A DNA stretch of 64,000 nt from Streptosporangium sp040640155 (GTDB lineage: Bacteria > Actinomycetota > Actinomycetes > Streptosporangiales > Streptosporangiaceae). A model generated the notes under the pieces. That model made no database searches. It saw only the letters and a program-made list of their open reading frames with translations, and was not told the origin of the DNA. The stretch is taken from positions 1 to 64,000 of the forward strand of contig NZ_JBFABE010000012.1 in the NCBI RefSeq assembly GCF_040640155.1, given 5' to 3'. Each line of letters begins with the position of its first letter. Within the stretch, counting starts at the first letter, position 1. Below, one piece after another: positions 42,550 through 50,111 of the stretch. Position numbers and translations under genes: made by a program.

Positions 42550-42780
42550 ATGGAAATCAAGATCGGCGTGCGTTCCGTGCACCGTGAACTCGTGGTGGAG
42601 ACCGACCTCACGGCCGAGCAGGTCGAGAGCGAGCTGAGCTCGGCGTTCGCGGCCGACAACGGCGTCTTCACCATCACCGACGTCAACGGCCGCAAGGTCA
42701 TCGTTCCCGTCGCCTCACTCGGCTTCGTCGAGATCGGTGAGGAGGAGGCGCGTCCCGTCGGCTTCGGCGGCACGCTCTGA
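42550..42780 (+). CDS. DUF3107 family protein (TB9.4-like)
   Basis: A 76-residue protein conserved through actinobacteria: MEIKIGV start, ELVVETDLTAEQVESEL, GVFTITDVNGRKVIVPVASLGFVEIGEEEARPVGFG. It reads as a small beta-alpha-beta domain; no catalytic residue is evident. AAAGGGAG lies upstream of the ATG. The TetR-DUF3107-MiaE-like-DEAD helicase order equals that of M. tuberculosis Rv3208 to Rv3211. Function unknown. Confidence 0.93.
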   Translation: MEIKIGVRSVHRELVVETDLTAEQVESELSSAFAADNGVFTITDVNGRKVIVPVASLGFVEIGEEEARPVGFGGTL

Positions 42781-42834
42781 CGGATCCCGGGCTCGCGCCA
42801 GGTCGTCGCCCCTCACCGGCGTGGCGCGGTCCGC

Positions 42835-42899
42835 GGATCCGGCACGGGCACGCCCACCGGATCACCGGATCCGGCACGGGCACACCCGGCGGATCACCG
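42835..42899. repeat. direct repeat in a gene-free stretch
   Basis: Two near-identical units of about 32 bases, each containing GGATCCGGCACGGGCAC and CGGATCACCG. The whole stretch 42781-43237 shows no gene; ORFs there are Arg/Pro shadows. Confidence 0.6.
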
Positions 42900-43237
42900 C
42901 CACCGGCCGCTCAGGTGCCCGGACAGTCGTCCCGCTCGCCGAACCCGCAGCCGCGCGGACGCCGGACGCGGATCAGGTGCTCCCGGCCGAAGGCCGGGCA
43001 TCCGGCGCCTCCCCTGCGCAACACCGGACGCGAGGTCCAGCGGTTCGGCCCACATCTCGTCAAGGAACTGCCATAGCGGCGCGAGGCCCTCATGCCTGGC
43101 ACGCTACAGCCGTTCACGGCCCCACGCGCCCCGATCCGCGGACCGGCCCCGCCGACACCCCCTCCACGGAGCCCGCCCGAGGCGCGTCCCGTCCCCGCGC
43201 GGCCGCATGCCGGGCTCCCCGGGAACGGGCGGGCGCC

Positions 43238-43888
43238 TCACGGCCCCGGCGTCAGGCCCAGGGCGGTCATCCGGTTGCCGTGCTCCTCGGTCAGCCGGGT
43301 GAAGATCCGGCCGATGTCCTCCCCGCCCGCCTCGGTCAGCAGCGCCGCCAGCTCCGGCCTGGCCTCGGCCACGTTCCGGCCCTGGCTCAGCGTCTCCCCG
43401 ACCAGCCGCCTGGCCCACAGCGCCAGCCGCCCGCTCAGCGTGGGGTCCTCCTCGATCGCCGCGCTCACCCGTTCGACCGCGAACTGCGAGCGCCCCTCGT
43501 CCGCGAGGACCTCGTCGACGAGGCTCCGCGTCGCCTCCCCCAGGCCGGTGGCCGCCTCCCGGTAGAAGTCGAGCGCGATCCCGGTGCCCACGTAGGCCTT
43601 GACCAGGGCCTCCAGCCAGTCCCCCGGGACGGTCCTGGCGTGCCAGGCGTCCAGCGGGCCGACGAACGGCGCCATCGCCTCCTCGGGATCCACCCCGAGG
43701 GAGGCGATCCGGTCGCGGAGCAGCTCGAAGTGGGCGTACTCGGCCGCCGCGAGGCCGCCGAGGGCGGCCCGGTCCGTCAGCGAGGGGGCGTGGCGGGTGG
43801 CGTCCTCGGCGAGTCTGAGGAAGGCTGTGAGCTCGGCGTAGGCGAGGACACCGAGCAGGTCGGCGACGCCTGGAGGGGAATCACTCAT
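43238..43888 (-). CDS. ferritin-like MiaE_2-type protein
   Basis: A 216-residue helical protein of the ferritin-like tRNA-(ms2io6A)-hydroxylase-like family. Metal-ligand-like residues lie in YAELTAFLRLAEDA, AAAEYAHFELLRDRI (E-x2-H) and LADEGRSQFAVERV. If it holds a di-iron site it could be an oxygenase or oxidase, but the tRNA substrate of true MiaE is not established for actinobacterial members. ATG start. It is convergent with DUF3107 and divergent from the DEAD helicase across a 265-bp gap. Confidence 0.88.
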   Translation of the reverse strand: MSDSPPGVADLLGVLAYAELTAFLRLAEDATRHAPSLTDRAALGGLAAAEYAHFELLRDRIASLGVDPEEAMAPFVGPLDAWHARTVPGDWLEALVKAYVGTGIALDFYREAATGLGEATRSLVDEVLADEGRSQFAVERVSAAIEEDPTLSGRLALWARRLVGETLSQGRNVAEARPELAALLTEAGGEDIGRIFTRLTEEHGNRMTALGLTPGP

Positions 43889-44153
43889 GGGAGGCAGCCT
43901 ACGAGCTCTCCGACCTCGCGATTCACCGGGAACACGAAGAAATCGGTTCTCCGTTGTGGTATCGAGTACACTGCTCTGTGAAAGTGCGACCGCACCGTGT
44001 TAATCCGGGATATCCACTCCCGTACGCCCCCAAAAGTCGGCGTGACGCCGCAGCGGTCGCTGATGACATGAGAGGGCTGGACCTTCCGCGAGGACCCGGC
44101 ACGGGGAACACGTTTTCTGCCCGTGGTCCCGGCGGGTCTGCCTTCAACGGAGA

Positions 44154-46271
44154 ATGAGGCAGGCCAAGCTGACGACGTTCCGAGACCTCGGAGTCACCCC
44201 AGAGATCGCCGATGCCCTTGAGACCGAGGGCATCATCGCGCCGTTCCCGATCCAGGAAATGGCACTCCCCCTGGCCCTCAACGGCCAGGACATCATCGGC
44301 CAGGCGCGGACCGGCACCGGCAAGACCTACGCCTTCGGCGTGGCCATGCTGCAGCGTGTCGGCAAGCCCAGGAAGAACCGCAAGAAGCCCCGCGGGCTGG
44401 TCGTCGTACCGACCCGCGAGCTCGCCGTCCAGGTCACCGAGGACCTCGTGACGGCGGCCGGCAAGCTCGGCTCGCGGATCCTCACCGTCTACGGCGGGCG
44501 CGCCTACGAACCCCAGATCGAGGCGCTCAAGCAGGGCGTCGACGTCATCGTCGGCACCCCGGGCCGCCTGCTCGACCTGGTCAAGCAGAAGCACCTCGAC
44601 CTCAGCCAGATCGGGACCCTCGTCCTGGACGAGGCCGACCGCATGCTCGACCTGGGCTTCCTGCCCGACATCGAGCGGATCATCAAGCTGATCCCGGCGG
44701 AGCGGCAGACGATGCTGTTCTCCGCGACCCTGCCGGGCGAGATCGTCGCCCTGTCCCGGCGTTATCTCACCCGCCCCACGCACGTGCGGGCCGAGAACAA
44801 CGACGTCGAGGCCGAGGCGACCCCGCAGACGACCCAGTTCGTCTGGCGCACGCACCGGATGGACAAGATCGAGATCGTCGGCCGCCTGCTGCAGTGCGAG
44901 GGCCGCGGGCTGACGATGATCTTCTGTGAGACCAAGCGCGCCTGCGACATGGTCGTCGAGCAGCTCAAGGAGCGCGGCTTCGCCGCCGCGGCCGTCCACG
45001 GCGACCTGGGACAGGGCCAGCGCGAGCAGGCCCTGCGGGCCTTCCGCAACGGCAAGATCGACGTTCTGGTCGCGACGGACGTCGCCGCGCGCGGCATCGA
45101 CGTCGACGACGTCACCCACGTCGTCAACTACGACTGCCCGCAGGACGAGAAGGCCTACGTCCACCGGATCGGCCGCACCGGCCGGGCCGGCAAGACGGGC
45201 ATCGCGGTGACCTTCGTCGAGTGGGAGGACCTGACCCGCTGGAAGGTCATCAACAACGCGCTCTCGCTGCCCTTCCCCGAGCCGGTCGAGACCTACTCGA
45301 CCTCCCCGCACGTCTTCAGCGACCTGAACATCCCCGCGGGCACCAAGGGCGTGCTGCCGCGCGCCAACCGGTCCCGCGCGGGTCTGGCCGCCGAGGAGGT
45401 CGAGGATCTCGGCGAGACCGGGCGGATCCGCTCCCGCTCCCCCCGCAAGGGACGCGAGGACGACTCCCGCAGGGGGCACGACGACTCCCGCAGGGGCCGC
45501 GACGGCGAGCGTGAGGAGCGCCGTGAGCGCCCCGCGCGCACGTCCCGCGAGCGCCGGCGCACCCGTGGCGGCCGGACCGGCGAGGAGACCTCCGCGCCGA
45601 TCACGGCCGGGGAGCCCCAGGCGGTCCAGGACGTCCCGGTGGCCCGGGAGACGCAGGAGGTCCCGGCGGTCCGGGACGTCCTGCCTCCCGTCACCGAGAC
45701 CGTCGAGATCGTCGAGACGGCGGAGATCGCCGAGGTGGAGACGGACGTGGCAGTGCGCAAGGACATCCGTGACGACCGGCACGCGGAGCTCGCCGAGCCC
45801 ACGGAGCCCCCGGAGCCCGCGCCCCGCCGGGGCCGGGCCCGCAAGGCCGGCCTGAACCCGGAGGTGAGCCTCGTCGGCACGCCCGAGGAACAGGCCCGTC
45901 CCGAGCCCGCCGAGGGCGAGGCGGTCACCCGCCGGCGCCGCGGCAGGCGCGAGCAGGCGGCCGAGGTGGTCCAGACGCCCCAGGCGCCCCAGGCCCCCTC
46001 GTGGGCCGAGGAGCCGGTGACGGATATCGGAGAGGACGACGACACCATGGCCGAGCGCTGGGACGACGAAACCGTGGCGGAGGCCCCCGCGCCCCGGCCG
46101 CAGCCCGAGAAGATCATTCCCCCGAGCCCGTTCTCGGTGATCTTCAAGTCGCCGGACCTGGCCTCGGAGGACGACGAGATCGCCCCCTCGGCGGCCTCCG
46201 AGCGCGTGCAGAGCCGCCGCAGGCCGCCGGTACGCGGCGGCCAGCAGCGGGGACCGCGCCGCCCGAGCTAG
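44154..46271 (+). CDS. DEAD-box RNA helicase (RhlE-like)
   Basis: A 705-residue ATP-dependent RNA helicase. Q-motif PFPIQEMALP, motif I ARTGTGKT, Ia PTRELAVQ, Ib TPGR, II VLDEADRMLD, III FSATLPG, V ATDVAARGIDV and VI HRIGRTGRAG are all present. From about residue 400 the protein has a long charged, Arg/Glu-rich disordered tail that probably binds RNA or degradosome partners. The ATG at 44154 has GGAG almost adjacent, so a start a few codons on (TTFRDLG) cannot be excluded. A strong terminator follows. Role: ribosome assembly or mRNA turnover, often in cold or stress. Confidence 0.95.
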   Translation: MRQAKLTTFRDLGVTPEIADALETEGIIAPFPIQEMALPLALNGQDIIGQARTGTGKTYAFGVAMLQRVGKPRKNRKKPRGLVVVPTRELAVQVTEDLVTAAGKLGSRILTVYGGRAYEPQIEALKQGVDVIVGTPGRLLDLVKQKHLDLSQIGTLVLDEADRMLDLGFLPDIERIIKLIPAERQTMLFSATLPGEIVALSRRYLTRPTHVRAENNDVEAEATPQTTQFVWRTHRMDKIEIVGRLLQCEGRGLTMIFCETKRACDMVVEQLKERGFAAAAVHGDLGQGQREQALRAFRNGKIDVLVATDVAARGIDVDDVTHVVNYDCPQDEKAYVHRIGRTGRAGKTGIAVTFVEWEDLTRWKVINNALSLPFPEPVETYSTSPHVFSDLNIPAGTKGVLPRANRSRAGLAAEEVEDLGETGRIRSRSPRKGREDDSRRGHDDSRRGRDGEREERRERPARTSRERRRTRGGRTGEETSAPITAGEPQAVQDVPVARETQEVPAVRDVLPPVTETVEIVETAEIAEVETDVAVRKDIRDDRHAELAEPTEPPEPAPRRGRARKAGLNPEVSLVGTPEEQARPEPAEGEAVTRRRRGRREQAAEVVQTPQAPQAPSWAEEPVTDIGEDDDTMAERWDDETVAEAPAPRPQPEKIIPPSPFSVIFKSPDLASEDDEIAPSAASERVQSRRRPPVRGGQQRGPRRPS

Positions 46272-46285
46272 CGGTCTCGGTGTCA

Positions 46286-46320
46286 AAAAGGGGCGCGACC
46301 GTTCCGGTGGCGCCCCTTTT
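46286..46320 (+). terminator. intrinsic terminator after the DEAD-box helicase
   Basis: AAAAGGGGCGC (46286-46296) / GCGCCCCTTTT (46310-46320): perfect 11-bp stem with a T run at the end of the second arm. Confidence 0.85.
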
Positions 46321-46373
46321 CGCGCTCCAGGACGCACGGAGCGATGTCAACAAGAGAGGTATCGTGGGGCCAC

Positions 46374-47246
46374 GTGAGTACGCCGCGTTTTCTGACCCTG
46401 CCTCCAGGCGTCCGCTCTCGTCGGATCGAGACGGCCGTGGGCGCCTTCGCCGCGCTGGAGGCCATACCCGTCAGCGGCATTCCCGAGCGTCGGCCCGCGC
46501 TGCTGGTCCCCGGCCTGACGGGCAGCAAGGAGGACTTCATCGCGGTCCTGCAGACGCTCGCCCAGTCGGGCCGTCAGGTCGTCGCGATCGACATGAGGGG
46601 TCAGTTCGAGACCGGCGGCCCTGACGACCGGTCCGCCTACACCTGTGCCGCGCTCGGCAACGACATCGACGTACTCGCCCACGTGATCGGCCACGGCGCC
46701 CCCGTCCACCTGGTCGGCCACTCCTTCGGCGGCCTGGTCACCCGGGAGGCGGTCATCGACGGCCGTACCCGCTTCGCCTCCTACACGCTGATGAGCTCCG
46801 GGCCCGCCGCGATCGTCGGGCCCCGCGCGCGGGCGGGCCGCTTCATGATCTCCGAGTTGCCCGAGCAGGGCCTGGAGCACATGTGGCACACCCGGATGGA
46901 GCCCGAGGCGATGGCGGCCGGCGTGTCGGACGAGATCGTCGCCTTCCTGCGCAAGCGGCTGTTCGCCAACTCCGTCACCGGCATGTTCGCGATGACCGAG
47001 GAGGTGCTCTCCGCGGTGGACCGCTGCGACGAGCTCACCGAGGTCGAGGTCCCCACCCTGGTCCTGTACGGGGAGCACGACGACGGCTGGCCGCCGCACC
47101 TGCAGGCGGAGATGGCTCACCGCCTCGACGCCGACTGCGTGGTCGTCCCCGGGGCGGCCCACTCCCCCGCGGTGGAGGCCCCGGAGACCACGGCGGCGGC
47201 GCTCATCCGCTTCTGGAACGCCGCCGAGAACCCGCTGAGGAGCTGA
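46374..47246 (+). CDS. alpha/beta-hydrolase (MenH/lipase-like)
   Basis: A 290-residue soluble hydrolase. LLVPGLTGSKEDFIAVL, nucleophile GHSFGG, acid in YGEHDDGWP and His in GAAHSPAVE form the triad. The GTG at 46374 has GGGG four bases upstream; an ATG at 46344 in frame has GGAG too close to be convincing, but cannot be ruled out. It begins 54 bases after the helicase terminator and appears to be its own unit. Substrate unknown. Confidence 0.88.
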   Translation: MSTPRFLTLPPGVRSRRIETAVGAFAALEAIPVSGIPERRPALLVPGLTGSKEDFIAVLQTLAQSGRQVVAIDMRGQFETGGPDDRSAYTCAALGNDIDVLAHVIGHGAPVHLVGHSFGGLVTREAVIDGRTRFASYTLMSSGPAAIVGPRARAGRFMISELPEQGLEHMWHTRMEPEAMAAGVSDEIVAFLRKRLFANSVTGMFAMTEEVLSAVDRCDELTEVEVPTLVLYGEHDDGWPPHLQAEMAHRLDADCVVVPGAAHSPAVEAPETTAAALIRFWNAAENPLRS

Positions 47247-47392
47247 CCGCTCCCACCCGGGGGTCTCCCGCCCACCGCCCGTAGGGCGCGATCAGTCCGC
47301 CCCGCCCCGTCCTGTGTTCCGGTCCTTTCGGGCCCGACCGGTCCTCGGGTGCCGGGCGGGCGTTCCGGTCCTTCCCGGCGGCGGGACCGTGC

Positions 47393-48316
47393 TCAGTCCG
47401 CCAGCGCGGCCCACGGCTCGCGGCCCTCGCCCGCCGCCTGCCCCTCGGGGCAGTGCCGGCGGAAGTCGCACCACGAACAGAGCGGCCCGGTACGGGGCGG
47501 GAAGGCCGCGTCGATCTCCGGCGGCACGTCGGGCGGGGTCCGGTCGGTGCCCGCGGCCCGTGCGGCGGTCCTCCCCGCGCCGGTCCGCCCGGCGGCGGGG
47601 CGGGCCTCGGCGGCCCAGGCCCGGTAGCGGTCGTCGGCCCGCGACGCCTCCGCGGCGATCTCCTCGGCACGGCCGAGGTGACGGGCCAGGGACTCGTCGC
47701 TGTGCTCCCACTCCACGATCGAGGCGGTCGGCAGGTGGTGCAGCTCGACCCGGTGGCAGGGCCGGTGCAGCATCCGCGAGGAGGCGATGGCGTAGACCGC
47801 CAGGGCCAGCGAGGAGCGGGCGTCGTCGGTGCCGAGCGGGCGGCGGCCGGTCTTGTAGTCGACCACGACCAGCTCCTCGCCCCGGCGGTCGAGCCGGTCG
47901 ATCCTGCCGGAGAGCGCCAGCGTCGAGGTGCGCGTGGCCACCGTGCGCTCGACGCCGACCGGTTCGGCGGAGGGGTCCAGGCTCGCCACGTACCCGGAGA
48001 CCATCTCCCGGGCCCGGTCCCGCCAGGTGGCCGACTGCTCGGCGTCGCGGAACCCCTCGGTGATCCACCCCCGGGCGAGCAGCAGCCCGGCGACCTCGGG
48101 CGTGCGCCGCTCCGGCGGCTCCCGCCACCAGGCCGCCAGGGCGTTGTGCACGCTGGCGCCCACGCTGTTGTGCGCCCAGGGAGGACCCTTCTGCGGCGCC
48201 GGCCGGTCCATGTAGGTGAACCGGTAGCGCCGGGGGCAGTCGAGCCAGTTGTTCAGCCGCGACGGCGTGCAGGAGTACAACCGCCGCGGCATGCCCTCCA
48301 GGGGAAGCTGGTCCAT
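47393..48316 (-). CDS. RecB-like PD-(D/E)XK nuclease with Fe-S cysteines
   Basis: A 307-residue exonuclease of the RecB/Cas4-like class. PD-(D/E)XK core: ALSGRIDRLDRR and VVVDYKTGRRP (Asp and Lys of the active site), then LALAVYAI (QxxxY-like helix). Cysteines in WLDCPRRYRF near residue 27 and in CSWCDFRRHCPEG near the C terminus fit an iron-staple cluster. An Ala/Arg/Gly/Thr low-complexity insert precedes the last cysteines. No helicase domain, so it works alone or with a partner in repair. The ATG lies six bases after the stop of the upstream gene. Confidence 0.9.
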   Translation of the reverse strand: MDQLPLEGMPRRLYSCTPSRLNNWLDCPRRYRFTYMDRPAPQKGPPWAHNSVGASVHNALAAWWREPPERRTPEVAGLLLARGWITEGFRDAEQSATWRDRAREMVSGYVASLDPSAEPVGVERTVATRTSTLALSGRIDRLDRRGEELVVVDYKTGRRPLGTDDARSSLALAVYAIASSRMLHRPCHRVELHHLPTASIVEWEHSDESLARHLGRAEEIAAEASRADDRYRAWAAEARPAAGRTGAGRTAARAAGTDRTPPDVPPEIDAAFPPRTGPLCSWCDFRRHCPEGQAAGEGREPWAALAD

Positions 48317-48322
48317 CGAGGA

Positions 48323-49039
48323 CTATTCGTCCCGCAGGTTCAGCCGGATCCCCGCCGCGCGCGTGCCGTCGGTCAGCGGCCCCTCCTCCTCGGGGGCTTC
48401 GGCGCCGCGGGTCAGCGAGCCGGAGAGCCAGGCGTCGAACTGGGGCTCCAGGTCGCCGATGGTGCTCTCCTCGCCGTGCGCGGGCAGCACCCGGGTGCGG
48501 TGGGGAAGGGTGAACAACCGCCCGCCGATGGCGGTGAGCTGGTCGGCCAGGGCGGGATACTCACCGCCGATCCGCCCGGGACCGTCGGCCTGGAGGGTCT
48601 TGCCGGTGAAGACCGCGTCCAGTCCTTCGCAGTAGAGCGAGACACCGCCCTGGGAGATGCCCGGGGTGGACATGACCTCCAGCTGGACGCCGGCGACCTC
48701 GAACAGGCCGTCGTCCTCCATGTCGATGTCCGGCCAGGTGTCGGGCCAGGTCAGCCGCCAGTGCGGCCGGTCCTTGGGATGAAGGGCGATCACCGCCTCG
48801 TCCCTGGCCGCCACCTCGATGGCCGCGCCGACGTGGTCGGGCAGGCCGTGGGTGCAGATGACCGCCAGCACCTCACGCTCCCCGACCTTCTCCAGGATCT
48901 TCTCCGCGTCGCGCGCGGGGTCGATGACGATGGCGTCCTCGTCGTCGCCCAGGATCCACGTGTTGTTCTCGACCTTGTGCTCGACGCCGTCGACATCGAC
49001 GACGCCCTCGGTCACCACTCGCTCGATACGCGCTGTCAC
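48323..49039 (-). CDS. metallo-beta-lactamase-fold protein with altered metal site
   Basis: A 238-residue MBL-fold protein. The family frame is clear: NNTWILGDDEDAIVIDP, ICTHGLPDHVGAA, STPGISQGGVSLY, LPAHGEESTIGDLEP. The usual HxHxDH is HGLPDH (second His replaced by Leu) and TPGHT is TPGIS (metal His replaced by Ile), so the binuclear zinc site is incomplete. In-frame codons extend upstream, but the GTG at 49037-49039 (VTARIERV) has GGAAG nearby and matches family length. It is the upstream partner of the nuclease gene in one operon. Confidence 0.87.
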   Translation of the reverse strand: MTARIERVVTEGVVDVDGVEHKVENNTWILGDDEDAIVIDPARDAEKILEKVGEREVLAVICTHGLPDHVGAAIEVAARDEAVIALHPKDRPHWRLTWPDTWPDIDMEDDGLFEVAGVQLEVMSTPGISQGGVSLYCEGLDAVFTGKTLQADGPGRIGGEYPALADQLTAIGGRLFTLPHRTRVLPAHGEESTIGDLEPQFDAWLSGSLTRGAEAPEEEGPLTDGTRAAGIRLNLRDE

Positions 49040-49050
49040 GCTTCCGAACT

Positions 49051-50031
49051 TTACTGCCTGATCCCGCCCTGCGGTCCGGAGCGGCGTCGCCGATAGGCGC
49101 GCTGCTGGCAGCCTCGGGAGCAGTACGCGCGCGGGCGTCCGGTCCCGCTCCGGTCCACGGTCGCGCCGCACACCACGCACGAGGCGATTTCATCACGTCT
49201 TTCATCACGTTGGCGGACCAGCACCTCGATGCCGTCCAGCACTCTCCGCAGGCCGAACTCGAAGGGGTCCTCGGGCTCGTCGTAGCCGCCCGCCTCCCAC
49301 ACGGCGGTCAGCGTGGGGTAGCGGGACAGCTCCGCGAACAGGGACTCCCTGGCCCCCCACCAGTCCTGCTCGGAGACCTCCGTGCGCCGTTCGATCCTGG
49401 CGACCTCCGCCTCCCTGAGGGCCTCGCCCTCCACGAAACGGCCGACGAGCCCCACCACGGCGACCATCTCGGCGGGCGAGAGGCCGGTCCCCGCCACGGT
49501 GGCGAGCGCGTGCTCGAAGCCCGCGACGGAGTTCGGGCCGGGAACGTAGCGGGTGCCGTGCACCCCGGCCAGCCAGGGGTGGCGGTGGCACAGCGCCCGG
49601 TAGCGCCGCGCCCACGCCTCCAGGGCCTCGCGCCACCCGCCCGGACCCGCCGAACCACCCGAACCACCCGGGTCGCCCGGGTCGCCCGGGCGGCTCCGCC
49701 CGGCCGGCGACTCCGTCTCGGCCCCGGCCCCGGTCACGGTCACGGTCCCGGCCCCGGTCACGGTCCCGGTCACGGTCTCGCCCAGCACCGCGTCGCACAT
49801 CAGGTCGACGAGCTGCGTCTTGCCCCGGACGTGCCGGTAGAGCGACATGCCGGTGAAGCCGAGCCGCTCACCGACCCGCCGCATGGACAGCGCCTCGATC
49901 CCCTCGGCGTCGGCGATCTCGACGGCGGCGCGCACGATCGCGCCGATGCTCAGCCCCTGCCTGGACGTGGCGTCCCACGGCTCCCGCCACAGCAGCTCGA
50001 CGGTCCGGTCCGGATCCTCCTGGGCGGTCAC
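49051..50031 (-). CDS. TetR-family regulator with C-terminal zinc ribbon
   Basis: A 326-residue regulator. HTH: IVRAAVEIADAEGIEALSMRRVGERLGFTGMSLYRHVRGKTQLVDLM (key parts MRRVGERLGFTGMSLYRHV). A Gly/Thr/Pro linker, then a TetR_C-type ligand domain (PFEFGLRRVLDGIEVLV), and at the C terminus CVVCGATVDRSG plus CSRGCQQRAYRRRR, four cysteines that form a zinc ribbon with a basic end. GTG start with GGAGG upstream. Divergent from the beta-helix gene across an 80-bp region with a 13-bp dyad, so it probably represses both. Confidence 0.92.
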   Translation of the reverse strand: MTAQEDPDRTVELLWREPWDATSRQGLSIGAIVRAAVEIADAEGIEALSMRRVGERLGFTGMSLYRHVRGKTQLVDLMCDAVLGETVTGTVTGAGTVTVTGAGAETESPAGRSRPGDPGDPGGSGGSAGPGGWREALEAWARRYRALCHRHPWLAGVHGTRYVPGPNSVAGFEHALATVAGTGLSPAEMVAVVGLVGRFVEGEALREAEVARIERRTEVSEQDWWGARESLFAELSRYPTLTAVWEAGGYDEPEDPFEFGLRRVLDGIEVLVRQRDERRDEIASCVVCGATVDRSGTGRPRAYCSRGCQQRAYRRRRSGPQGGIRQ

Positions 50032-50064
50032 CGTCCCCCTCCCTTGACGCTCCGCTCCTTCACC

Positions 50065-50100
50065 TGTTTATAGTGTATAAATTTGTTTACACCATAAACA
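50065..50100. promoter_or_regulatory. 13-bp dyad operator between TetR and beta-helix gene
   Basis: TGTTTATAGTGTA (50065-50077) and TACACCATAAACA (50088-50100) pair at 12 of 13 positions around a ten-base AT-rich centre. This is the AT-rich core of the divergent promoter region. Confidence 0.8.
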
Positions 50101-50111
50101 AGGAGTCCTTC

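Noticed and set aside
47393..48316. Cas4 nuclease
   Set aside because: The PD-(D/E)XK core and cysteines are similar, but there is no CRISPR context and the size and layout fit solitary RecB-like nucleases.
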